DNA of 64,000 nt from the NCBI GenBank assembly GCA_007753675.1, contig CP036432.1:9395381-9459380 (forward strand), read 5' to 3'. The notes under the pieces were generated by a model, which worked only from the letters and a program-made list of their open reading frames with translations, was not told the origin of the DNA and made no database searches. Position 1 is the stretch's first letter; each line of letters begins with the position of its first letter. The translations under genes and the position numbers were made by a program. Positions 1 to 7,851 of the stretch are shown here, piece after piece. Source of the DNA: Stieleria magnilauensis (lineage in GTDB: Bacteria > Planctomycetota > Planctomycetia > Pirellulales > Pirellulaceae).

Positions 1-120
1 AATCTTCCTACCCCAAAATCTTCCTACCCCAAAATCTTCCTACCCCAAAATCTTCCTACCCCAAAATCTTCCTACCCCAAAATCTTCCTACCCCAAAATC
101 TTCCTACCCCAAAATCTTCC
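1..120. repeat. 16-bp tandem repeat array
   Basis: The unit AATCTTCCTACCCCAA is repeated head to tail seven times without a mismatch, followed by half a unit that stops at 120. The array is cut by the window start, so its real length is unknown. It lies just downstream of the stop codon of the leftward arsM gene (stop at 122-124), so it is intergenic. There are no unique spacers, so it is not a CRISPR array. Confidence 0.95.
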
Positions 121-121
121 G

Positions 122-1279
122 TCAACAACACCCTCCCTCCCCGCAGCAATCGTCGATCGGTAGCTTCACCGATTTTCCGCCGGCTTTGGTGACCTTCGGC
201 GAGCGGGCGACCTGGCCTCCGGTGCAGTCGTACGGCGCGGCGTTTTCCGGCAGGATTTCCGTTGCCGGTGAAATGCCGAGGAAATCTTGCGAGTAAGGTT
301 CACGCTGCATCTTTTCAAAGGTTTTGCGGCAGACCGCGGCTCGGACGCCGCGGGTGAATTCGTGCCCGTCGTCGTCTTTCACACAGGCGTAGGGCCCCCG
401 ATACATCACCGCTTCGTTGTGTTCATAGCAAGGCGTGTCGGGATACTTGTACGCGATCACCGTGACGGACCTGAATTCGACCCCCTCGACGATTTGCCAG
501 GGTTCGCTTTGATAGGCGGGCATTTGGGCGGCTTGAAATCCTGCCCGAGTGAATGCGTCGATGAACTCCTTTTCTTGCAGTGCCCCGCTGATACATCCGC
601 TCCACAGTTGCCCGTCCTGCTGCATGTGCAGCGGGACGGGTTCGTCACTGACGATGTCACTGATTACGGCCCGTCCGCCGGGGCGCAAGACGCGAAAGAT
701 CTCCGCGAACAACTTTTCCTTCTCCGCCGCGTCGACCAGATTCAACACACAGTTGCTGACCACGACATCGACCGAGTTGTCGGCGATCATCGGTTCTTGC
801 GATCGCAGGTCTGCGACAAACGCTTCAAACCGCTGCAACGCGGCTTCGCTATCGACGGGGTTGTCTGACAGATACTTATCAACGTGATCCCGATCGATCT
901 GCATGTCTTGAATCTTGCCTTTGCAGAACCGGACGTTGTCGTACCCGATTCGCTGGGCAACGACGCGTTGACTGCTTCTTGCCAGAGCCAGCATGTCGTC
1001 GTTCATATCGACGCCGATCACGGCGCCGGATTCGCCGACGACTTGTGCGGCGATGAAACAGATCTTTCCGCCACCGCTACCGAGGTCCAACACCGTCTCG
1101 CCTTGACGGACATATTTCGAAGGGTCTCCGCAGCCGTAATCGCGATCGATCACTTCTTGCGGAATGACTTCCAGGTAGCGTCGGTCATAGTCGACCGGAC
1201 AACACAGTGCGGGTTCACGCGCTTCGGCGGCCGAGGAATAACGTTGACGAACGGCGGATTCGGTGTTCAAAGTCGACAT
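122..1279 (-). CDS. arsM: Arsenite S-adenosylmethionine methyltransferase (ArsM-like)
   Basis: Cytosolic class I SAM methyltransferase predicted to methylate As(III), here probably as the feeder for arsenosugar synthesis. The glycine-rich SAM site VLDLGSGGGK is followed by an acidic motif (GVDMNDDML). Cysteines match the arsenic-binding set of the family: the CC pair at residues 26-27, the Cys in VSNCVLNLV and the Cys in WSGCISGAL. The C-terminus ends in a Cys cluster (DDCCGEGGCC), a likely extra metalloid-binding tail. I start at the ATG at 1277-1279 because the SAM domain begins shortly after it; the 60-residue upstream extension would run back into arsS and is low-complexity. It lies 37 nt downstream of arsS, so the two are probably co-transcribed. 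No ArsR-type regulator is visible in the window. Confidence 0.9.
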   Translation of the reverse strand: MSTLNTESAVRQRYSSAAEAREPALCCPVDYDRRYLEVIPQEVIDRDYGCGDPSKYVRQGETVLDLGSGGGKICFIAAQVVGESGAVIGVDMNDDMLALARSSQRVVAQRIGYDNVRFCKGKIQDMQIDRDHVDKYLSDNPVDSEAALQRFEAFVADLRSQEPMIADNSVDVVVSNCVLNLVDAAEKEKLFAEIFRVLRPGGRAVISDIVSDEPVPLHMQQDGQLWSGCISGALQEKEFIDAFTRAGFQAAQMPAYQSEPWQIVEGVEFRSVTVIAYKYPDTPCYEHNEAVMYRGPYACVKDDDGHEFTRGVRAAVCRKTFEKMQREPYSQDFLGISPATEILPENAAPYDCTGGQVARSPKVTKAGGKSVKLPIDDCCGEGGCC

Positions 1280-1316
1280 GGTTGGCGAAGGCTGCTCGCT
1301 GAGGAAAAGGAGACGG

Positions 1317-2348
1317 TTACAACAATGCGCCGCTGCAACTGCTGCCGGCGCCGGCGGTACAACCGTAACAGTGGTCTGCGGTTGCGATGCGGCGGTTGGC
1401 AAACTGGTGCAGCGAATCGGTGTTCCAGATCGTCGGCGGCTTGGTTGAATGAGAACCAACGGCGGAACTGCTCGCGGGCAGGTCGATCATCTGGTTGAAG
1501 TCACAATCATAGATCGCACCATCCCAGGCGATCGACAGCAGCGATCGGCACATCACCGATTCTGCCGCGGCGGAATTAAAGTTCTCCTCCAGCAGATGCA
1601 TGTACTGCTCAAGACGTTGATTCTTGGCCAGGAACATCGCATAGCGTTTAATCGGAATGTTCGTGATCGTCAGCAGCTGATTGAAACGGATGCCATAGCG
1701 CGCCTGAAGTTCACGTTTGTAATCAGCCTGCAAACTCGCTTGGTCGGGCGGTAGAGACGGGCCGGTGGGGTTGAACACCAAGTCCAGCCGCAGCCGGCTG
1801 GAATCGTCACCGTAGCCGAGATCGTTCAACCGTCGCAGTGCATCGATACTTTGCCGAAACACGCCATCACCGCGTTGGCCGTCGACGTTTTGTTCCAGAT
1901 AGCACGGCAGCGAGGCCACGACATCGACGCCATGGTCTGCCAAGAAGGGCGCGGCCCATTCGTAGCCCGGTTGTTGCAGGATGGTCAGATTGCAGCGATC
2001 GATGACCCGGATTCCGCGACCGCGGAACTCACGGACCAGGTAACAAAAGCTCGGATTCATTTCCGGCGCGCCACCGGTCAGATCGACGGTACGGAGGGCA
2101 CGACAATCGCGAGACAGTTCGACGACACGGGCCGCCGTCTTGGCATCCATGTTCTCGCGTTTTTTGGTCGGCCCGGCATCGACATGACAGTGCGTGCAGG
2201 TCTGGTTGCACAGTTTCCCCAGGTTGATTTGCAATTGCTCCACCGCGATCCGCCGCATCGGCGAGGCTTCGCGGGCGACCCGGGCGGCGAACGGCTGGAC
2301 AAGGTTGGTAGGCAAACCGGTGTTGATGACCGGCAAAAGTGACTTCAT
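1317..2348 (-). CDS. arsS: Arsenosugar biosynthesis radical SAM protein ArsS
   Basis: Radical SAM enzyme of the ArsS family, thought to attach the adenosyl-derived group to dimethylarsenite in arsenosugar formation. The [4Fe-4S] ligands are the CxxxCxxC motif in CNQTCTHCHV near residue 48, followed by DLTGGAPEMNP, a radical SAM GGxP-type motif. The C-terminal part carries further cysteines (MCRSLLSIAWDGAIYDCDFN, then DHCYGCTAGAGSSCSG) as in the DUF3641 extension of this family. I prefer the ATG at 2346-2348, giving 343 residues; a longer form from 2405 adds 19 residues with no motif. First gene of the leftward arsS-arsM pair, divergent from the glycosyltransferase starting at 2539. Confidence 0.9.
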   Translation of the reverse strand: MKSLLPVINTGLPTNLVQPFAARVAREASPMRRIAVEQLQINLGKLCNQTCTHCHVDAGPTKKRENMDAKTAARVVELSRDCRALRTVDLTGGAPEMNPSFCYLVREFRGRGIRVIDRCNLTILQQPGYEWAAPFLADHGVDVVASLPCYLEQNVDGQRGDGVFRQSIDALRRLNDLGYGDDSSRLRLDLVFNPTGPSLPPDQASLQADYKRELQARYGIRFNQLLTITNIPIKRYAMFLAKNQRLEQYMHLLEENFNSAAAESVMCRSLLSIAWDGAIYDCDFNQMIDLPASSSAVGSHSTKPPTIWNTDSLHQFANRRIATADHCYGCTAGAGSSCSGALL

Positions 2349-2538
2349 GGACGCAGCAATCGAAGGAACGTTGGGACACAGAGAAGAAATGCAAAGATAA
2401 GACAATGCTCATGCGGCGTGTGCAACCGCCAGCGGGAATTGCCGCCGAATCCGCCCGCCGATCGAGAACTTTCCGGCCACGACCGGCGTAGCAGTCGCGA
2501 GACAGGTACACCAGGCACCACGACCGAATCGACGAACA

Positions 2539-4029
2539 TTGTCTTTGCCGCGAAAAATCGGGTTCTTCTTGCTCCTCGGATTGCTGATCGCCAAAGTGGT
2601 CGGCGTCGTGATGCGTGGCCCCAGCCCGATGGTGCTTGACGCCCGGTTTTACTGGGAATTGGGCGGCCTGGTCGCCGACGGTGATTGGTTGTTGATGCAG
2701 CGCCCGGTCGCCTATCGAACCCCGGCCTACCCGTGGCTGATCGGTTTGTTCCGGGCCGCTTGCAGCGATCCGCTGTTCGCCCTGGTTTGCTTCCAGAGTG
2801 TGCTGTGGATCGCCACGATCGGATTGATCGCGGCATTGGCGGCGGAGATTTCGCGAAGCCGGCGTGTCGTGTGGGTCGTTGTGGCCCTGGCGATTCCGAT
2901 GCTCTGTTCGGCCGTGTACGTCACGACGGTGCTGACCGAAACACTCTTCGTCTTTTCAGTCGTCCTGCACCTGTGGACGGTCGCCCGGTTTACCCGCCAG
3001 CCGACGGTGGCGGGCGGAGTCTTCGTCGGACTGACACTGGGGTTGGCGATTTTGACGCGTCCGGTAGCGATGCTGGTGTGGATCGCCGACGTGGTTTACG
3101 TGATCACCTGCTGGTACTGGATTGCCAATCCGGCGACGAAGCATCTTTGTCGTCGCCGCGGCTGGATTTGCGTGATGCTGGCCGGCATCGTAACGGTTGC
3201 CTGCGTCGGTCCCTGGCTGGCCCGCAATCACGCCCTGTTCGGAAAAGCCATGCTCACCGAATTCGTCGGCCGCAACATTTGGATCGTCACCTTTCAGGAC
3301 GGCAGCGGCGCCGGATTGGAGCTACCCGATACTGACGGTGCGGCGCAACTGAAGACCCAAATGGGAGACGGCGTTTGGGCAACCCTGTCCGACGAACAGA
3401 GCTGGCGACACACCTGGACCGTCTCCAACGCGTTGACCGCATCGGGAATGGACGACCCCTCGGCGGACCGATTGATGAAGCGGGTGGCCACCGATGCGAT
3501 CGCGGAGGAACCGTTGCAGTTCGCGAGAAAAGCAGTCCGCCGGCTGGTCAACTTTTGGCGAACACGGGCGACGGAGATCCCGGCTCAGTTGGCCGATCTG
3601 GCAGCCGACGGTACCGCGACGCGTGAGCAGTTGTCCGAGAAGTTTTATGGGGGACAGCCGGTCTGGGGCATTAAAGTCCCACCCGTCGATACAGCCCTCC
3701 GCCATCGCTGGAGCAATTGGTTGGCCGGCAACACGTTATTGATGTTCGCCACGCTCGCTTCGACGATGCTGTTGATCTGGCGACGGCCCACCCGCGCCGC
3801 AGGCCTTTGGCTGGGGGCCATCCTCGGCTATTTTGCCACCGTCACCGCGGTGCTGGAAATCCCCGCGTATCGCTACCGCATGATCGTCGAGCCAATTGTC
3901 CTGCTGGTCATCGCGTTGGCGATCGTCTCTCTTTCGACAGGTGCCGGTGGTTTGAAGGTTTGGTGGGGAGGTTTGGTCAAAAAATTTAGTGGTCAAAAAA
4001 TAAGAAAGAAAAGTGCAGGAACTTCATGA
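2539..4029 (+). CDS. Polytopic membrane glycosyltransferase (GT-C, family 39/83-like)
   Basis: Integral membrane protein of 496 residues with about ten hydrophobic segments. The N-terminal part has an acidic residue after the first helix (VLDARFYWELGG) and the stretch YRTPAYPWLIGLF, as in polyprenyl-phosphate-sugar dependent GT-C enzymes of the ArnT/PMT type. It probably transfers a lipid-linked sugar on the periplasmic face; donor and acceptor cannot be told. The start is a TTG at 2539; an internal ATG at residue 25 is possible. The last ~20 residues (GGLVKKFSGQKIRKK...) are encoded by an intergenic-type repeat (3961-4074), so the native C-terminus may have been replaced. Followed by a GT2 enzyme, suggesting shared glycoconjugate assembly. 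Confidence 0.75.
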   Translation: MSLPRKIGFFLLLGLLIAKVVGVVMRGPSPMVLDARFYWELGGLVADGDWLLMQRPVAYRTPAYPWLIGLFRAACSDPLFALVCFQSVLWIATIGLIAALAAEISRSRRVVWVVVALAIPMLCSAVYVTTVLTETLFVFSVVLHLWTVARFTRQPTVAGGVFVGLTLGLAILTRPVAMLVWIADVVYVITCWYWIANPATKHLCRRRGWICVMLAGIVTVACVGPWLARNHALFGKAMLTEFVGRNIWIVTFQDGSGAGLELPDTDGAAQLKTQMGDGVWATLSDEQSWRHTWTVSNALTASGMDDPSADRLMKRVATDAIAEEPLQFARKAVRRLVNFWRTRATEIPAQLADLAADGTATREQLSEKFYGGQPVWGIKVPPVDTALRHRWSNWLAGNTLLMFATLASTMLLIWRRPTRAAGLWLGAILGYFATVTAVLEIPAYRYRMIVEPIVLLVIALAIVSLSTGAGGLKVWWGGLVKKFSGQKIRKKSAGTS

Positions 4030-4074
4030 ATGAATCACGCCCTCATTTTTTGACCAACCCATTTTTTGACCAAC
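3961..4074 (+). repeat. Dispersed palindromic repeat, family 1, copy A
   Basis: The left end carries two spaced TGGTCAAAAAAT-type motifs; the right end carries the complement twice (ATTTTTTGACCAA). The whole 114-bp stretch matches the reverse complement of 7645-7756, including non-palindromic parts such as GTGGTCAAAAAATAAGAA and GGAACTTCAT. It starts inside the GT-C gene, supplies its last codons and stop, and ends 41 bp before the next gene. Related copies lie at 32476-32617 and 34481-34506. It codes for nothing recognisable and resembles a MITE/REP-like element. Confidence 0.85.
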
Positions 4075-4114
4075 TGTTCCCGAACGACGATCCTACCGTA
4101 GCGACCCAGCGAAA

Positions 4115-5389
4115 ATGAACAGTTCAAAGGAAAGCGGGCCGAGTGATCCGACCAGACCGATGGAACTGTCGGTCGTCATGCCCTGTCTGAATGAAGCCGA
4201 TACGGTGGCAACCTGTGTCGAGAAAGCCGTCCGGGCGATGAGTGAAGCGGGCATCGTGGGCGAAGTCGTCGTCGCCGACAATGGCAGCACCGACGGATCA
4301 CAGGACTTGGCAGTCGAACAAGGGGCACGAATCGTCGACGTGCCGCAGCGAGGATACGGCGCCGCGTTGATGCACGGCATCGAAGCCAGTCGAGGCAAGT
4401 ACGTGCTGATGGGCGACGCCGACGACAGTTACGACTTTCTGGAAATCCCCAAATTCATCGACTCGCTGCGGCAAGGCCACGATTTGGTCCAAGGCTGCCG
4501 ACTGCCCCGCGGTGGCGGCCGGGTCCTGCCCGGCGCGATGCCGTTCTTGCATCGCTGGTTCGGCAACCCCGTGCTCAGCTGGCTCGTTCGATTGATGTTT
4601 CGCATCCCGATCAACGACATCTATTGTGGGATGCGCGGCTTCACACGAAAACACTATGACCAGCTCGACCTTCGATCGCCGGGAATGGAATTCGCGACGG
4701 AGATGATCATCAAGAGCGGGCTGCACCGCGATTCGCATGGCACGTCGTGGAGCCAGGTGCCGATCACGCTTCATCCCGATGGCCGCCAGGCGCACCCGCC
4801 GCATTTGCGTACCTTTCGCGACGGCTGGCGAACCCTGCGTTTGTTCTTGGCGTTTAGTCCTACCTGGACGTTCTTCCGTCCCGGCTTGGTTCTGTTGATG
4901 ATCGGGCTGGTGGGTTATGCATTGGCACTGCCGCAAGTCAAAGTGTTTGGCGCGGCGTTGGATGTCCACACGCTGTTGGTCGCCAGCCTGTTTGTGTTGA
5001 TGGGATGGCAGTGCGTGTTGCTGGCGACGCTGGCGAGAATCTTTACCGGACGCGAAGGCATGATGCCGCCCCACGAAAAACTGGAACACGTCACCGTCGA
5101 ACGTGGGCTGGCGTTCGGGATTGCGGCCGGAATCGGCGGCGCCGCGATGATCGGTTTCGTGGTCTGGCGATGGTGGCAACAGGACTTCGGCGCATTGGAT
5201 TACCCGTTCACCATGCGGTGGGTCGTGCCGGGCGTGACGCTGGTCGCGATCGGTTTCCAGACCGCGATGGCATCGCTGATGAGCGGCGTGTTGATGATGC
5301 AGCGTTCACGTCGACTCGATCGGCCGATTGCGGAAACAAATGACGATCGCCAGACAACGCCCTCGTCGCCGCAAGAGACTTTGTCATGA
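4115..5389 (+). CDS. Membrane-anchored glycosyltransferase family 2
   Basis: GT-A fold family 2 enzyme of the dolichyl/polyprenyl-phosphate sugar synthase type, transferring a sugar from a nucleotide donor to a lipid phosphate or similar acceptor. The N-terminal core begins LSVVMPCLNEADTV, followed by VVADNGSTDGS and the metal-binding GDADDSYDF. DIYCGMRGF fits the family acceptor-side motif. The C-terminal ~170 residues hold about four transmembrane helices. The start at 4115 leaves 15 residues before the conserved strand; an ATG at 4160 would remove them. Its stop overlaps the next start (ATGA at 5386-5389), so it is translationally coupled to the methyltransferase. It probably works with the GT-C enzyme upstream, making the lipid-linked donor that enzyme uses. 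Confidence 0.85.
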   Translation: MNSSKESGPSDPTRPMELSVVMPCLNEADTVATCVEKAVRAMSEAGIVGEVVVADNGSTDGSQDLAVEQGARIVDVPQRGYGAALMHGIEASRGKYVLMGDADDSYDFLEIPKFIDSLRQGHDLVQGCRLPRGGGRVLPGAMPFLHRWFGNPVLSWLVRLMFRIPINDIYCGMRGFTRKHYDQLDLRSPGMEFATEMIIKSGLHRDSHGTSWSQVPITLHPDGRQAHPPHLRTFRDGWRTLRLFLAFSPTWTFFRPGLVLLMIGLVGYALALPQVKVFGAALDVHTLLVASLFVLMGWQCVLLATLARIFTGREGMMPPHEKLEHVTVERGLAFGIAAGIGGAAMIGFVVWRWWQQDFGALDYPFTMRWVVPGVTLVAIGFQTAMASLMSGVLMMQRSRRLDRPIAETNDDRQTTPSSPQETLS

Positions 5390-6090
5390 ACGATTCGTCG
5401 AGCCCGGACATCATTCGTCACGTCGCCGCGGGCCAATTGTGCTGCGATCCTATCTGGGAAGCCGCCTACAAACGATTTGAAACGCCCGAGCAAGAGATCG
5501 CCAAGTTCATCAAACGACTGCGGCGATTCGGGTTCGAAACGTTGAAACGCGACTGTCGCATCGTCGAAATCTTTTGCGGCCGCGGCAACGGGCTCGTCGC
5601 ACTTGAGCGAATGGGGTTCCGAAACCTCGAAGGCGTCGATCTGAGTGACAGCCTGTTGGAAGAGTATCGCGGGCCGGCACAACTGCACTTGGCCGATTGC
5701 CTGGACTTGCCGCTGGATGCGAACCACTATGATGTCGTGATCGTCCAGGGCGGACTGCATCACCTGCCGGACATGCCGACGGACTTGGATCGAGCGCTGG
5801 CGGGAGTCCACCGGATCCTGAAACCGTCAGGAAAATTTTACGTCATTGAACCGTGGAAGACGCCGTTTCTGGTGTTCGCCCATGCCGTGACCGAATTGTC
5901 GTTGATGCGAACGTTGTATGCCAAAGGCGACGCGTTGGCGATCATGACCGAGCGAGAACGCGTGACGTACGAACAATGGCTGGGGATGCCCGACGTGATC
6001 CGCGAGACGTTCCAGCGGCACTTCGAGATCGAATCCTGGAAGACGACCTGGGGAAAACTTGCCGCCATCGCTGCACCGAGAGTCCATTGA
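5386..6090 (+). CDS. Class I SAM-dependent methyltransferase
   Basis: Cytosolic Rossmann-fold methyltransferase of 234 residues (Methyltransf_11 type). Motif I is IVEIFCGRGNGLVAL, the acidic residue after strand 2 is in EGVDLSDS, and motif IV/post-motif is VVIVQGGLHHLPDMP with ILKPSGKFYVIEP. The Cys replacing the second Gly of the usual GxGxG loop is seen in some members. The start ATG overlaps the GT2 stop, and the stop overlaps a TTG start of the next gene. Its place between a glycosyltransferase and an aldehyde dehydrogenase suggests it modifies a sugar or lipid intermediate; the substrate cannot be read from sequence. Confidence 0.85.
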   Translation: MNDSSSPDIIRHVAAGQLCCDPIWEAAYKRFETPEQEIAKFIKRLRRFGFETLKRDCRIVEIFCGRGNGLVALERMGFRNLEGVDLSDSLLEEYRGPAQLHLADCLDLPLDANHYDVVIVQGGLHHLPDMPTDLDRALAGVHRILKPSGKFYVIEPWKTPFLVFAHAVTELSLMRTLYAKGDALAIMTERERVTYEQWLGMPDVIRETFQRHFEIESWKTTWGKLAAIAAPRVH

Positions 6091-7514
6091 ACCGTCCCAC
6101 CCTGCACCACTGGATCGATGGTGAACACCGCGCGTCATCGTCCGCCCACACCTTCGAATCGCTCAACCCCGAAGACGACTCGGTGATTGCTACCGCAGCG
6201 TGTGGCGACGCCGGTGATGTCGCGTTGGCGGTCGATTCAGCCGCCAAGGCGTTTGAGCGTTTTCAAGACTTGGGACCGTCGCAACGGGAAGCGATCTTGT
6301 TGCGTGCGGCAGAACTGCTGCAACAGCGATCGGCGGACTTTCGCGACCTGCTGATCCGCGAAATCGGCTCCCCCGTCGGCAAGGCGTCGATGGAAATCGG
6401 AATCGCGACCCGCGTGTTAAAAGCCAACGCCGCGATGGCCCGACGGATGACGGGGCGGACCTATTCGAGTGACGTACCGGGCCGTTGGAGTCTGGGGTTT
6501 CGAAAACCGCTCGGCGTCGTCGCCTCCATCACCCCGTTCAACGTCCCGCTGATCAAAGGCATCAAACACAGCAGCATGCCGCTGGCGACGGGCAACACAG
6601 TCGTCTGGCTCCCATCGCGGCAGACGCCGATGATTGCCGCCGCGATCACTCAGCTATACCACGATGCGGGGCTGCCCGCCGGGGCGCTGAACATGGTGTT
6701 GGGCGACGGCGCGGAGATCGGCGACGACTTGGTGTCCGCCCCCCAGATCGCCGCGGTCTGTTTCACCGGCTCGGCGGCGATCGGACGGCATGTGCAATCG
6801 ATGTGCGGTCGATACGGAAAACGCGTGACGCTCGAACTCGGTGGCAAGAACCCGCTGATCGTGCTCGACGACGCGAACCTGGACGCGGCGGTCGGTGCGG
6901 CCGTGCGGGGCGGGTTCATCTATCAGGGCCAGATCTGCATGGCATCGAGCCGCGTGATCGTCGACGAATCGTTGGCCGAAGCGTTCACGGAGCGTTTTGT
7001 CGCCGCGTCCGAATCGCTGGGGATGGGCGAGCTGACGGATCCGCAAACGGTGATCGGCCCGATCATCACGGCGAATGCCCGCCAACGGATACGCGATCAC
7101 CTGACTGATGCGGTCGACGGCGGAGCAAGCATCTTGTGCGGGAATCGATGGACAAACAATCGAGTGAACCCCACCATCGTTTCCGGTGTCACTGCTTCCA
7201 TGAAGCTGTTTCGCGAAGAAACCTTCGGGCCGGTCGTCTCGATCGAGACGGCAAACGACCGCCAGCACGCGTTGGAACTCGCCAACGCCTCCCCCGGCAT
7301 GCTCTCAGCAGCCATCTTCACGTCGGATCTCGATGCGGTGATGACATTCGCAGACTCTCTGAGGACTGCGATGGTTCACGTCAACGACATGACGATCCAG
7401 CAAGAACCCGAAGTCCCCTTCGGGGGTGACGGGCCATCCGGCTTCGGCCGCGAAGGCATGGAAACCGGCATCGAAGACTTCACGACCTGGAAATGGGTCA
7501 CGCTGCGGGGGTAG
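6087..7514 (+). CDS. NAD(P)-dependent aldehyde dehydrogenase
   Basis: ALDH superfamily enzyme oxidising an aldehyde to the acid with NAD(P)+. The catalytic pair is present with canonical spacing: general base E250 in LELGGKNP and nucleophile C284 in QGQICMASS, 34 residues apart. The cofactor loop FTGSAAIG and the C-terminal PFGG..PSGFGREG motif are intact. The length (475) is normal. I start at the TTG at 6087, which overlaps the methyltransferase stop; a longer frame starts at 5853 but lies inside the methyltransferase gene and has no ALDH character. It resembles the benzaldehyde/vanillin-type branch, but the substrate is not determinable. Last gene before repeat copy B. Confidence 0.88.
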   Translation: MNRPTLHHWIDGEHRASSSAHTFESLNPEDDSVIATAACGDAGDVALAVDSAAKAFERFQDLGPSQREAILLRAAELLQQRSADFRDLLIREIGSPVGKASMEIGIATRVLKANAAMARRMTGRTYSSDVPGRWSLGFRKPLGVVASITPFNVPLIKGIKHSSMPLATGNTVVWLPSRQTPMIAAAITQLYHDAGLPAGALNMVLGDGAEIGDDLVSAPQIAAVCFTGSAAIGRHVQSMCGRYGKRVTLELGGKNPLIVLDDANLDAAVGAAVRGGFIYQGQICMASSRVIVDESLAEAFTERFVAASESLGMGELTDPQTVIGPIITANARQRIRDHLTDAVDGGASILCGNRWTNNRVNPTIVSGVTASMKLFREETFGPVVSIETANDRQHALELANASPGMLSAAIFTSDLDAVMTFADSLRTAMVHVNDMTIQQEPEVPFGGDGPSGFGREGMETGIEDFTTWKWVTLRG

Positions 7515-7644
7515 CATTCCCGGTCCTGGTTTCTCAGAGTTGCGATTCAAGGGCCAGAATTCGCTGACTGCAACGGGATCCTTGGATGCCGTTTTGTTGC
7601 ATCGTTCGCCCTGCCGCCAGGAAGGTGAATTCAGAAGAGATGAG

Positions 7645-7756
7645 TTGGTCAAAAAATGGGTTGGTCAAAAAATGAAGACGCAATTCTTCAATGAAGTTCC
7701 CATCCAATTTCTTCTTATTTTTTGACCACTAAATTTTTTGACCAAATCTCCCCACC
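7645..7756 (-). repeat. Dispersed palindromic repeat, family 1, copy B (opposite orientation to copy A)
   Basis: Begins TTGGTCAAAAAATGGGTTGG and ends with ATTTTTTGACCACTAAATT followed by TTTTGACCAAATC; as a unit it is the reverse complement of 3961-4074 with scattered substitutions. It occupies the 337-bp gap between the aldehyde dehydrogenase and RNase R. The two oppositely oriented copies bracket the GT2-methyltransferase-ALDH block. The rest of the gap (7515-7644 and 7757-7851) shows nothing recognisable apart from an AGGA ribosome-binding site before rnr. Confidence 0.85.
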
Positions 7757-7851
7757 ACCGTCACAAACTAAACCTCCTTGAGCGGATTTCGCAAACCCGA
7801 ACTCAGAACCCGCAACTTACAACAAACAACTTACAACGTTACCTTCAGGAT

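Noticed and set aside
1-120. CRISPR array at the window start
   Set aside because: Period is 16 bp with no spacers.
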